Shown: positions 15,717 to 24,086 of the stretch, one piece after another | Layout: each line of letters begins with the position of its first letter | Numbering within the stretch: the first letter of the stretch is position 1 | Assembly: GCF_019145375.1 (NCBI RefSeq) | Contig: NZ_JAHSTX010000001.1 | Span: 4,737,501 to 4,801,500, forward strand | Reading direction: 5' to 3' | DNA length: 64,000 bases | Origin: Pseudomonas triticicola | Lineage (GTDB): Bacteria > Pseudomonadota > Gammaproteobacteria > Pseudomonadales > Pseudomonadaceae | Notes under the pieces: generated by a model | The model's input: the letters and a program-made list of their open reading frames with translations, nothing else | What the model was told of the DNA's origin: nothing | The model's database searches: none | Program-made: the position numbers and the translations under genes

Positions 15717-18700
15717 ATGAAAAAGTTTTTCAAGAAAGTCGGCGCCTTCCTGCGCCAGACCTGGGTCTGGACTCTGCTGCTGGTGCTGTTCGTGGCGCTG
15801 CTGGTGTGGTTCGTCGGCCCGTTGTTGGCGGTCGATGATTACAAGTTCTGGGAAAGCGCGACCTCGCGCCTGCTGACAATCAGCGTGCTGTTCCTGATCT
15901 GGGGCCTGACCATGGTCTTCGTCAGCTGGCGCGCGGGTATCCGCAAGAAAGCCGAGGAGGAAAGCGAGGACGGCCAGGACCGTATCCGCCGCGAAGAGCT
16001 GATCGACGAAGAACAGAAAGAGTTGAAGGCGCGGTTCAAGGACGCGCTGAAAACCCTGAAGACGTCGAGCCTGTATCGCGGTCGCAGCGAGCGCTGGCGC
16101 AGTGACTTGCCGTGGTACCTGCTGATCGGTCCGCAGGCCTCGGGTAAGACCAGCCTGCTGGACTTTTCCGGTCTGGAATTCCCGATCAACAAGATCGACC
16201 GCAAGCTGACCCGCGACACCCTCGGCACCCGTCATTGCGACTGGTATTTCGCCGATCACGGTGTACTGATCGACACCGCCGGGCGCTACACCACTCAACC
16301 GGACGCGGAAGTCGACGGCAACGCCTGGACCACCCTGCTGGAGCTGCTGCGCAAGCGTCGTCGCGGCCGTCCGTTGAACGGCGTGCTGGTGACCATTCCG
16401 GTGGAAACCCTCACCGGCGGCAGCGAGCAGGACATCGAGACTCTCGCACGCCAGGTGCGCAGCCGTCTGCAGGACGTGCATCAGAAACTGCACGTCGACG
16501 TGCCGGTGTATCTGGTCCTGAGCAAGGCTGACAAGCTGCTCGGCTTCGACGAGTTCTTCGATCAACTGACCCGCGAAGAAAGCGATCAGGTGCTCGGCAC
16601 CAGTTTCCGCAAGGATCAGGTCGGCACCGACGTCACGGTCCTGCGCAACGAGTTCGAAGAGCTGCTGCGCCGCCTGAACAGCCAAGTGATCATGCGCATG
16701 CACTCCGAGCGCGATACTCAGCGCCGTGGCCGCATTCTCGATTTCCCGCATCAGTTGGGGCAGATCGGCGAGCGTCTGTGCCTGTTCGTCGACATGGCGT
16801 TCACCGGCAACCGTTATCAGCGCGCCACGCAACTGCGCGGCTTCTACCTGACCAGCGCACCGCACCTGACCCAGGAAATGGATTCGACCACCGCCGGCAT
16901 CGGCGCCAGCCTGGGCATGAACGCCGGCGTGCTGCCGACTCTGCGCAGCGGCCGTTCGCGGTTCATCCACCACTTGCTCAGCCAGGTGATTTTCCCCGAA
17001 GCCGATCTGGCCGGTCTGGACAAGCGCGAGCGCAGCCGCATTCATTGGGGCCAGCGGGCGCTGTACGTCGGTGCACTGGCGGCACTGGCACTGTTCGGCA
17101 TGCTCTGGGCCGGTGGTTTCTCGGCCAACTACGAGCGGCTGGAAAACCTGCGCACGCTGGCGCAGAACTGGACCCAGCAACGCTCGGCCGTCACGCCGCG
17201 CGATGACGCCATGGGCGTGCTGAAAGTGCTCGACACCAGCTACGCTGCGACCCAGGTGTTCCCGAGCAAGGGCGACGTCTCGTACCACGAGCGTGGCGGC
17301 CTGTATCAGGGCGAAGAGATCAACCCGGTGGTGAAAACCGCCTACGAGCGCGAGCTGGAAGCGCAGTTGCTGCCACGGGTGGCGACCATGCTCGAAGGGC
17401 AGATCCGCGCCAACATGAAGGACCGCGATCGCCTGCTCAACAGCCTGCGTGCGTACCTGATGCTGAACATGAAGGATCGTCGCGACGCGGCGTGGCTCAA
17501 GGACTGGGTCGCCACTGACTGGTCGCAGCGCTACACCGGCAACACCGCGGTGCAGAACGGTCTGAACACGCACCTCGAACGTTTGCTCAAGCAGCCGTTC
17601 ATCTACCCGCTGAACGATCAACTGGTGACGCAGGCGCGTCAGGTCCTGCGCAGCGAATCGTTGGCCAACGTGGTTTACCGCATGCTCCGCGAGCAGGCGC
17701 GCAACCTGCCGGACTATCGCTTCAGCCAACACCTCGGCCCACAAGGCTCGCTGTTCATCGGCACTGAATACGTGATCCCGGGTTTCTACACCCAGCAGGG
17801 TTATCAGCAGTATTTCTCGGTGCAGGGCGCCGCGCTGGTCACCGACATCCTGCGTGACAACTGGGTGCTGGGCGAAGGCGCGGGCATCAGCGACATGGAC
17901 TTGCGTCGCCTGATGGTCGAGCTTGAGCAGCTGTACTTCCGCGACTACGCCAACTACTGGAGCGAAGCCGTTGGCCAGGTCGCACTCCCACCAATCAGCG
18001 ACGCCGGCGAAGGCGCCGAGCAACTGGCGGGCCTGACGTCGGCCAACTCGCCGGTTCTCGCATTGCTCACCGAAGTACGTGAAAACACCCGCTTCGAAGC
18101 CGCTGCTGATCCGGTCGATGAAGCCGGCGAAGCTGCCGATGCGCTGGCCGGACAGAAAGGCAAACTGGGCAAGGTCGGCAAACTCGCCGCCGCTGCCGCC
18201 GACAAGGCTTCGGCGCTGAACGTGGCGAAGAACCTGCCGGACACCGCGAAGAAATCCCTGCAACGCCGCTTCGAACCGCTGCATCGTCTGCTCGACGACA
18301 ACAACGGCCCGGGCGCCGACCTGACGCCAGCGTTCAGCGCACTCAACGACCTGCAACTGCAACTGGCCGGTCTGGCCCGTTCCAGCACGCCGGAGCAAGC
18401 CGCGTTCGAGATGGCCAAGACGCGCATGAGCGGCCAGCGTGATGCGCTGACCAACCTGCGCAATGCCTCCGGTCGTCTGCCGCGTCCGCTGAGCGTGTGG
18501 TTCAACGTGCTGGCCGAGGACTCGTGGCGCCTGGTGCTCAACGATGCCTATCAATACCTGAACGGCCGTTATCAGAACGAGCTGTACAGCGTGTATGGCA
18601 AAACCATCAGCAAGCGCTATCCGTTCAGCGCCAGCAGCACCAGCGACGTGGCGATCAGCGACTTCCGCGAGTTCTTCCGTGCTCAAGGTACCGTCGACCG

Positions 18701-19256
18701 CTTCTTCGACAGCTACATGCGTCCGTTCGTCAGCGGCGATCCGGGCAACTACCGCATGCGCAGCGTCGACGGCCACAGCCTGCCGGTATCGAAGGTCTAC
18801 CTCGATCAGATGGCGGCGGCGCAGACCATTCGCCAGAGCTTCTTCTCGATCAACCCGGCCGAGCCGACCGTGCAGTTCAAGCTGGAGCCGTACACCCTCG
18901 ATCCGGCGGTCAGCCGTTCCGAATTCAAGTTCGGCGACAAGACCATGGAATACCGTCACGGCCCGATCCTGCCAATGACCTTCAAGTGGCCGACCGATGC
19001 TGAAGACGGTCGCACCAGTCTGGTCATGGACAAAATGGCCGGGCGTCCTATCGGGATCGAGAAAAACTCCGGCCCATGGTCGCTGTTCCGTCTGTTCGAC
19101 CTGATGCAGACCGAGTACCTGAACGGTCGTGACGTGCTGGTACTGAAAGCGGACGTGGGCGGCCTGCGCGCCAACTATCTGCTGACCAGCCAGCGCTCGC
19201 CGAACCCGTTCGACATGGGCGTGCTGCGCACCTTCCGTATGCCGGTGCAGCTCTGA
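15717..19256 (+). CDS. tssM: T6SS inner-membrane channel protein TssM (IcmF)
   Basis: TssM is the large inner-membrane protein of the T6SS membrane complex and spans the periplasm to reach TssJ. 1179 residues. Two N-terminal transmembrane segments (about 15-65) precede a cytoplasmic domain with Walker A GPQASGKT at 138-145; a third membrane segment lies near 445-465 (LYVGALAALALFGMLWAGG). The remaining 700 residues are the periplasmic region with IcmF-related and TssJ-binding parts. The ATG at 15717 follows ACAGGGA; a GTG one codon earlier is less likely. The stop overlaps the phosphatase start (TGATG). Confidence 0.97.
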   Translation: MKKFFKKVGAFLRQTWVWTLLLVLFVALLVWFVGPLLAVDDYKFWESATSRLLTISVLFLIWGLTMVFVSWRAGIRKKAEEESEDGQDRIRREELIDEEQKELKARFKDALKTLKTSSLYRGRSERWRSDLPWYLLIGPQASGKTSLLDFSGLEFPINKIDRKLTRDTLGTRHCDWYFADHGVLIDTAGRYTTQPDAEVDGNAWTTLLELLRKRRRGRPLNGVLVTIPVETLTGGSEQDIETLARQVRSRLQDVHQKLHVDVPVYLVLSKADKLLGFDEFFDQLTREESDQVLGTSFRKDQVGTDVTVLRNEFEELLRRLNSQVIMRMHSERDTQRRGRILDFPHQLGQIGERLCLFVDMAFTGNRYQRATQLRGFYLTSAPHLTQEMDSTTAGIGASLGMNAGVLPTLRSGRSRFIHHLLSQVIFPEADLAGLDKRERSRIHWGQRALYVGALAALALFGMLWAGGFSANYERLENLRTLAQNWTQQRSAVTPRDDAMGVLKVLDTSYAATQVFPSKGDVSYHERGGLYQGEEINPVVKTAYERELEAQLLPRVATMLEGQIRANMKDRDRLLNSLRAYLMLNMKDRRDAAWLKDWVATDWSQRYTGNTAVQNGLNTHLERLLKQPFIYPLNDQLVTQARQVLRSESLANVVYRMLREQARNLPDYRFSQHLGPQGSLFIGTEYVIPGFYTQQGYQQYFSVQGAALVTDILRDNWVLGEGAGISDMDLRRLMVELEQLYFRDYANYWSEAVGQVALPPISDAGEGAEQLAGLTSANSPVLALLTEVRENTRFEAAADPVDEAGEAADALAGQKGKLGKVGKLAAAAADKASALNVAKNLPDTAKKSLQRRFEPLHRLLDDNNGPGADLTPAFSALNDLQLQLAGLARSSTPEQAAFEMAKTRMSGQRDALTNLRNASGRLPRPLSVWFNVLAEDSWRLVLNDAYQYLNGRYQNELYSVYGKTISKRYPFSASSTSDVAISDFREFFRAQGTVDRFFDSYMRPFVSGDPGNYRMRSVDGHSLPVSKVYLDQMAAAQTIRQSFFSINPAEPTVQFKLEPYTLDPAVSRSEFKFGDKTMEYRHGPILPMTFKWPTDAEDGRTSLVMDKMAGRPIGIEKNSGPWSLFRLFDLMQTEYLNGRDVLVLKADVGGLRANYLLTSQRSPNPFDMGVLRTFRMPVQL

Positions 19257-19984
19257 TGCTGGTGGCCAGTCCCTGGCGCAGCGCGGCGCGTACCGACCCG
19301 GGCAAGGTGCGGGCGCGCAACGAAGATGCCTTCCTCGACTCCCCGCAGCACGGGCTGTGGGTGGTCGCGGACGGCATGGGCGGTCATCAGGGTGGCGACA
19401 TCGCCAGCCAGTTGATCGTCGCCAGCCTGGCTGAGTTGCCGCAACACGAGGACTTCGACGAACGCCTCAAAGCCATCCGCCAGTGCCTGCACTGGCTGAA
19501 CCGGCGTTTGGGGCAGGAGTTGACCGTCACTGCCGGACGCCACGACAGCATCATGGGCAGCACCGTCGTTGCGCTGCTGGTGGAAGGCAATCGCGCGGCC
19601 TGCATCTGGGCAGGCGACAGCCGATGCTACATGTGGCGCGGGCAGCGGCTGTATCAGCTGTCCAAGGACCATTCGCTGCAACAGCAGCTGATCGACGAGC
19701 AGCAAATGAGCGTCGAACAGGCGGCAGCGCACCCGGCGGCTCAGGCACTGACCCGAGCCGTCGGCGCCGCCGACACACTGACCCTGGATGTGCTTGAACT
19801 CGAGGTCTATCCGGGCGATGTGTTTTTGCTCTGCAGCGATGGTTTGTATCAGGGCCTGAGCAGCGACGCCCTCGGCAACGCCCTCAGCCTCAGCGCGCCG
19901 CACGTGGCGCTGGAACGTTTGTTCGACGGCGCTCTGCGTGGCGCCGCGCGTGACAACCTGACTGCCGTGGTGATCCGCCAATGA
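19256..19984 (+). CDS. stp1: PP2C-family Ser/Thr phosphatase of the T6SS (Stp1/PppA)
   Basis: Metal-dependent PP2C phosphatase expected to reverse phosphorylation by the adjacent kinase and so tune T6SS assembly through the Fha protein. 242 residues, with all PP2C motifs in order: KVRARNEDAFLD, VVADGMGGHQGG (metal-binding Asp), IMGSTVVALLV, WAGDSRCYMWR, LLCSDGLYQGL and the closing ARDNLTAVVI. Its start overlaps the tssM stop and its stop overlaps the kinase start (ATGA), so all three are translationally coupled. Named after the H2-cluster homologue by position. Confidence 0.95.
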   Translation: MLVASPWRSAARTDPGKVRARNEDAFLDSPQHGLWVVADGMGGHQGGDIASQLIVASLAELPQHEDFDERLKAIRQCLHWLNRRLGQELTVTAGRHDSIMGSTVVALLVEGNRAACIWAGDSRCYMWRGQRLYQLSKDHSLQQQLIDEQQMSVEQAAAHPAAQALTRAVGAADTLTLDVLELEVYPGDVFLLCSDGLYQGLSSDALGNALSLSAPHVALERLFDGALRGAARDNLTAVVIRQ

Positions 19985-20982
19985 GTGAACTCGAATCGCC
20001 CATCGATGACTTGCTGATCAGCGAAGAACAGGCCAACAACCTGACCTACTTCGCCTTCGCCAAGGGCAACAAGGCCGAACCGTTGCTGGCGCCAACCAAG
20101 GCCAGCATCGGTGCGCTGCCGGATGTACTCGCCGGTCGCTACCACCTCGAGCGTCTGCTCGGGGCCGGTGGCATGGGCGCCGTTTACCGGGCGCGGGATC
20201 TGCTGCACGAACAGTTCGGCGATCCCGACCCTTACATCGCGCTGAAAATCCTCAGCGAAGAATTTGCCGAATCGCCGGACGCCAGTGCCTTGCTCTACAG
20301 CGAGTTCGCCCTGACCCGACGCTTGCGCCACGACAACGTCGTGCGTGCGCACACCTTTGAAGTCGACACCGATTGCCAGCGGGCCTTCATCACCATGGAA
20401 TACATGCGTGGCCTGACCCTGGACAAATTGCTCTGCGAGCGGCCCCTCGGCCTGCCGTGGCAAGAACTGCGCGACATCGTCCTGCCGCTGCTCGACACGT
20501 TGGCCTACGCCCACCGTCGCGGCGTGCTGCACGGTGACCTGAAGCCGAGCAACGTCATGCTCAGCGAAGACGGCCTGCGCCTGTTCGACTTCGGTCTGGG
20601 GCAGGCAGAGGAGGGCACCTTGCCCGGCCTGCCGCACCTGAGCCGCGAGCGCTTTAACGCCTGGACCCCGGGCTACGCCGCCCCCGAACTGCTTGAGGGC
20701 CAACCGTTGTCGGCCAGCGCGGACGTGTACGGCGTGGCCTGCGTAATCTATGAACTGGCGGGCGGCAAACACCCGTTCCGCCGCTTGCCCTCGACCCAGG
20801 CCCGCGACGAGCACCTGGAGCGCGAGCTGCGCGCCCCAGCGAATCTACCCCAGCACGGCTGGCAAGCGCTGCGAACCGCGCTGAGCTTCAACCCGGCAGA
20901 ACGCACCATCACTGCCCAACAATTGCGTGACGCCTTGGGCGCCACTTCGTCCTGGCTGCAACGGTTGCGACTTCGGGCGTAA
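19981..20982 (+). CDS. stk1: Ser/Thr protein kinase of the T6SS (Stk1/PpkA-like)
   Basis: Hanks-type kinase that probably phosphorylates T6SS components read by the FHA protein. 333 residues: an N-terminal extension of about 45 residues, Gly-rich loop LGAGGMGAVY (from residue 60), ATP-binding Lys 89 in ALKIL, catalytic loop HGDLKPSN (184-191) with Asp 186, DFG at 203-205 and the APEL motif. The usual HRD is HGD, making it a non-RD kinase. No transmembrane segment or periplasmic sensor domain follows, so it is cytoplasmic and short like the H2-type kinase. Start overlaps the phosphatase stop. Confidence 0.94.
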   Translation: MSELESPIDDLLISEEQANNLTYFAFAKGNKAEPLLAPTKASIGALPDVLAGRYHLERLLGAGGMGAVYRARDLLHEQFGDPDPYIALKILSEEFAESPDASALLYSEFALTRRLRHDNVVRAHTFEVDTDCQRAFITMEYMRGLTLDKLLCERPLGLPWQELRDIVLPLLDTLAYAHRRGVLHGDLKPSNVMLSEDGLRLFDFGLGQAEEGTLPGLPHLSRERFNAWTPGYAAPELLEGQPLSASADVYGVACVIYELAGGKHPFRRLPSTQARDEHLERELRAPANLPQHGWQALRTALSFNPAERTITAQQLRDALGATSSWLQRLRLRA

Positions 20983-21010
20983 CGGATGACATTCGAACAG
21001 GGAGCACACG

Positions 21011-23047
21011 ATGTTCAACTCAGCTAACGAAACCCACTTCAGCCTAAAGGTCGAAGACTACGTCGGCGACCTGCAAGTGCTGTCGTTCACCGGCACCGAA
21101 GGCATCAGCCAGGCGTATCGCTTCGACCTCGAACTGGTCAGCGAAAACCCCGATCTGGACCTCGAACAACTGCTGCACAAGCAGGCGTTTCTCGCATTTG
21201 ATCCGCAGGGCTCGGGGATTCACGGGCAGATCTACCGCGTCGCCCAGGGCGATGCCGGCAAGCGCCTGACCCGCTACAAAGTCTCGATCGTGCCGCAACT
21301 GCAATACCTGCATCACCGCACCAACCAGCGCATCTACCAGCAGATGTCGGCGCCGAAAATCATCGCGCTGATCCTCGAAGAACACGGCATCAAGAGCAAC
21401 GCCTATAGCTTCCAGCTCAGCCAGCCGTGCCCGGATCGCGACTACTGCGTGCAGTACGACGAAACCGACCTGCATTTCGTCCAGCGCCTGTGCGAAGAGG
21501 AAGGCATTCACTACCACTTCCAGCACAGCGAAAAAGCGCACCTGCTGGTGTTCGGCGACGACCAGACCGTGTTCCAGAATCTCGGTCAGCCGACTGCGTA
21601 CGTGCAGGGCAGCGGTATGGTCGCCGACGAGCCGGTGATCAAAGCTTTCAAACTGCGCCTGGAAACCCGCACCACGCGCACCACGCGCCGCGACTACGAT
21701 TTCGAAAAACCGCGCCTGCGAATGGAAGCCGCGTACAAACCGGACGGCGACAGCACTGAACCGGATCTCGAAGACTACGACTACCCCGGCCGCTTCATCG
21801 ACCGCGCGCGCGGCAAGTTCCTCAGCCAGCGCGCCCTCGAACGCCACCGCGTCGACTACCGCCAGGCCGAAGGTCGCGGCGACCAGACCAGACTGGTCAG
21901 CGGCCACTTCATGGAAATGTCCGACCACCCGCGCAGTGAGTGGAACGACCTCTGGCTGCTCACGGAAATCTTCCACGAAGGCAAACAACCGCAAGTCCTC
22001 GAAGAAGGCGTGACCAGCGACACCACCGACAACAAGGACGACTTCCACCAGGGCTACCGCAACACCTTCCTCGCCACCCCGTGGGACGTGTTCTACCGCC
22101 CGGCCCTCGAACACCCCAAACCACGCGTGCTCGGCAGCCAGACCGCGATGGTCACCGGCCCCAAAGGCGAAGAAATCCACTGCGACCAGTACGGCCGCAT
22201 CAAAGTGCAGTTCCACTGGGACCGCGAAGGCCTCGCCGACGACAAAACCAGCTGCTGGCTGCGCGTCTCCAGCTCCTGGGCCGGCGACCGCTACGGCGCC
22301 ATCAGCATCCCGCGCATCGGCATGGAAGTCCTCGTCACCTTCCTCGAAGGCGACCCCGATCAACCGCTGGTAACCGGCTGCCTGTACCACAAGGAAAACC
22401 CGGTGCCGTACGCCTTGCCGGCGAACAAGACGCGCAGCGTGTTCAAAACGCTTAGCTCGCCGGGGGGCGGTGGCTATAACGAGCTGCGCATTGAAGACAA
22501 GAAAGGTGCGGAGCAGATCTACATCCATGCCCAGCGCGATTGGGATGAGAACGTTGAGCACGACCAGAAGATTCGGGTCGGCAATGAACGTCATGACACG
22601 GTGGTGAAGAACACTTACACCGAGCTGAAGGCTGAAGAACACCGCACCACGATTGCCGACCGCAAGGTTGAAGCGAAGCTGGATGATCACCTGACGGTTG
22701 GGCAGAACCAGCATGTGAAGCTGGGGACTGCGCAACTGACCAGTGTGGGGAAAGAGATTCACCTCAAGGCTGGGGACAAGATCGTTATCGAGGCGGGGAC
22801 GGAGCTGACCATTCTTGGGGGTGGGAGCTTTATCAAGCTGGATGGCGGTGGGGTCACGGTGGTTGGGCCGGTGATCAAAATCAATGCCGGTGGGTCGGCT
22901 GGGTCGGGTACTGGCATCGGGATTAAACCGCCGGTGCTGCCGGGGGCGGCGGATAAGGATAAGGCGGGGAGTTTGATGGATCAGGCGTTGGCGAATTCGC
23001 CGCCTGAGAAGGTTAAGCCGAAGGCTTTTTTTGTGTTTTCTGAGTGA
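21011..23047 (+). CDS. vgrG: T6SS spike protein VgrG (TssI)
   Basis: VgrG trimers form the puncturing spike at the tip of the Hcp tube and carry effectors. 678 residues: gp27-like head (about 1-370), an OB-fold region with the hallmark EIHCDQYGRIKVQFHWDR, SCWLRVSSSWAG and IGMEVLVTFLEGDPDQPL, then the gp5-like beta-helix (from about 490). The tail after residue 620 is Gly/Pro-rich (GSAGSGTGIGIKPPVLPG) and ends without a fused enzyme, so cargo must be recruited. Ribosome site AGGGAG. The downstream cell-wall effector island is the probable cargo. The last 400 bases shift to less GC-biased codons, hinting at a recombination border. Confidence 0.97.
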   Translation: MFNSANETHFSLKVEDYVGDLQVLSFTGTEGISQAYRFDLELVSENPDLDLEQLLHKQAFLAFDPQGSGIHGQIYRVAQGDAGKRLTRYKVSIVPQLQYLHHRTNQRIYQQMSAPKIIALILEEHGIKSNAYSFQLSQPCPDRDYCVQYDETDLHFVQRLCEEEGIHYHFQHSEKAHLLVFGDDQTVFQNLGQPTAYVQGSGMVADEPVIKAFKLRLETRTTRTTRRDYDFEKPRLRMEAAYKPDGDSTEPDLEDYDYPGRFIDRARGKFLSQRALERHRVDYRQAEGRGDQTRLVSGHFMEMSDHPRSEWNDLWLLTEIFHEGKQPQVLEEGVTSDTTDNKDDFHQGYRNTFLATPWDVFYRPALEHPKPRVLGSQTAMVTGPKGEEIHCDQYGRIKVQFHWDREGLADDKTSCWLRVSSSWAGDRYGAISIPRIGMEVLVTFLEGDPDQPLVTGCLYHKENPVPYALPANKTRSVFKTLSSPGGGGYNELRIEDKKGAEQIYIHAQRDWDENVEHDQKIRVGNERHDTVVKNTYTELKAEEHRTTIADRKVEAKLDDHLTVGQNQHVKLGTAQLTSVGKEIHLKAGDKIVIEAGTELTILGGGSFIKLDGGGVTVVGPVIKINAGGSAGSGTGIGIKPPVLPGAADKDKAGSLMDQALANSPPEKVKPKAFFVFSE

Positions 23048-23057
23048 TGAGTTCGTG

Positions 23058-24071
23058 ATGAGAAAGAACAACCGAGTGCGTCAATTCAAGCTGAAATGTC
23101 TGGCGCTGCTGGCGTTCGGGGCGTGTTCAGGAGCCTTTGCTGCGCAATCGAGCACAGTGCAATGCCCGAGTGATAACTTCGCAGATTTCGTAAAAGAATT
23201 CTCGGCCAAGCCGGAGGTGCAGCAAGCGTTTATTGCCTCGCCCGTGATCGAGCAGACGGTAGCCGCCACCGACTCGAAGCCGCGAGTGTTGGAGCGGAAG
23301 TCGAAGGTGTTAGACCTCCAGTCGCTAGTGATGCTTGCTCCGGACAGCATCGCGAAGTCTGAGTTGAGCATGCAAGTCCAGTTGCCAAACCAAGTGATTG
23401 TTCGCGATCACAACGGTGAAGTGCTGAAGATCTTTGTTTTCAAACATAACGACTGCTGGGTATTGACCCGTATTGAAGACTGGTCGCTTGAGGCAGTACT
23501 TGATGCTCAATACCCGAAGTTAAAAAACTCGTCGGGTGAGCGCGCATTAAAAAGAGGGGCATTGTATAACCAGCTGGGTATTGATACCGACTCATCTTCT
23601 GCCAGCCAGTTGTACATTTCCGCTCTGAATAGTTACTTGAATGGGGCAGATCAAGGCTCAGCAGAGGCGGCCTTCGCAGCGGCGGGGATCAGCCTTTCAG
23701 GTCAAGCACCACGGTTGGAAAATGGAAAGATCCTTCAGCTCCTGGAATCAGCTGCCATAAACGTGCCTGAAGCAGGGGTCGCCCTTGCCGATTTCTATTG
23801 CGACGAAGGCAATTACGAAGAGACACGAGCCTGTGTCAGTCCAGAAAAATCATTGGGCGCTCTTGTGAACTCTGCCCGGCTCGGCTCCCCGGATGCACTG
23901 ATTCAACTAGGAGGCGCCTATGAGGCCGGCGCCATCGTCTCTGGTGATTTGCCCCGGGCGATGGCCTGTTATCAAGAGGCCGACAAGAAAGGCAATGAGG
24001 CAGGTGCAAGAGGCGTTGAACGACTAAGCACCCAAGGCATTACCGCAAATAATTCAATTCATTGCCTTTAA
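23058..24071 (+). CDS. Exported Sel1-like protein, candidate immunity protein for the wall-targeting effector
   Basis: 337 residues with a Sec signal peptide (basic start, LLAFGACSGAFAA, cleavage after AFA-A). The mature protein begins with a small domain (CPSDNFADFVKEFSA, later KIFVFKHNDCWVLTRIEDW) and ends in Sel1-like helical repeats (SARLGSPDALIQLGGAYEAG, RAMACYQEADKKGNEAG). The same two blocks recur in the protein at 29691-31064, so the two are homologues on either side of the effector. Start set at the ATG of MRKNNRV rather than upstream in-frame codons inside vgrG. Placed between vgrG and the effector and exported to where the effector acts; immunity is inferred from this. Confidence 0.78.
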   Translation: MRKNNRVRQFKLKCLALLAFGACSGAFAAQSSTVQCPSDNFADFVKEFSAKPEVQQAFIASPVIEQTVAATDSKPRVLERKSKVLDLQSLVMLAPDSIAKSELSMQVQLPNQVIVRDHNGEVLKIFVFKHNDCWVLTRIEDWSLEAVLDAQYPKLKNSSGERALKRGALYNQLGIDTDSSSASQLYISALNSYLNGADQGSAEAAFAAAGISLSGQAPRLENGKILQLLESAAINVPEAGVALADFYCDEGNYEETRACVSPEKSLGALVNSARLGSPDALIQLGGAYEAGAIVSGDLPRAMACYQEADKKGNEAGARGVERLSTQGITANNSIHCL

Positions 24072-24086
24072 AGCAGGATGCTATCG

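Noticed and set aside
15657..18959. A 1100-codon open frame on the minus strand opposite tssM
   Set aside because: It mirrors the codon periodicity of tssM in GC-rich DNA; the translation is rich in His, Gln, Arg and Val with no domain, and the plus strand carries an unmistakable gene.
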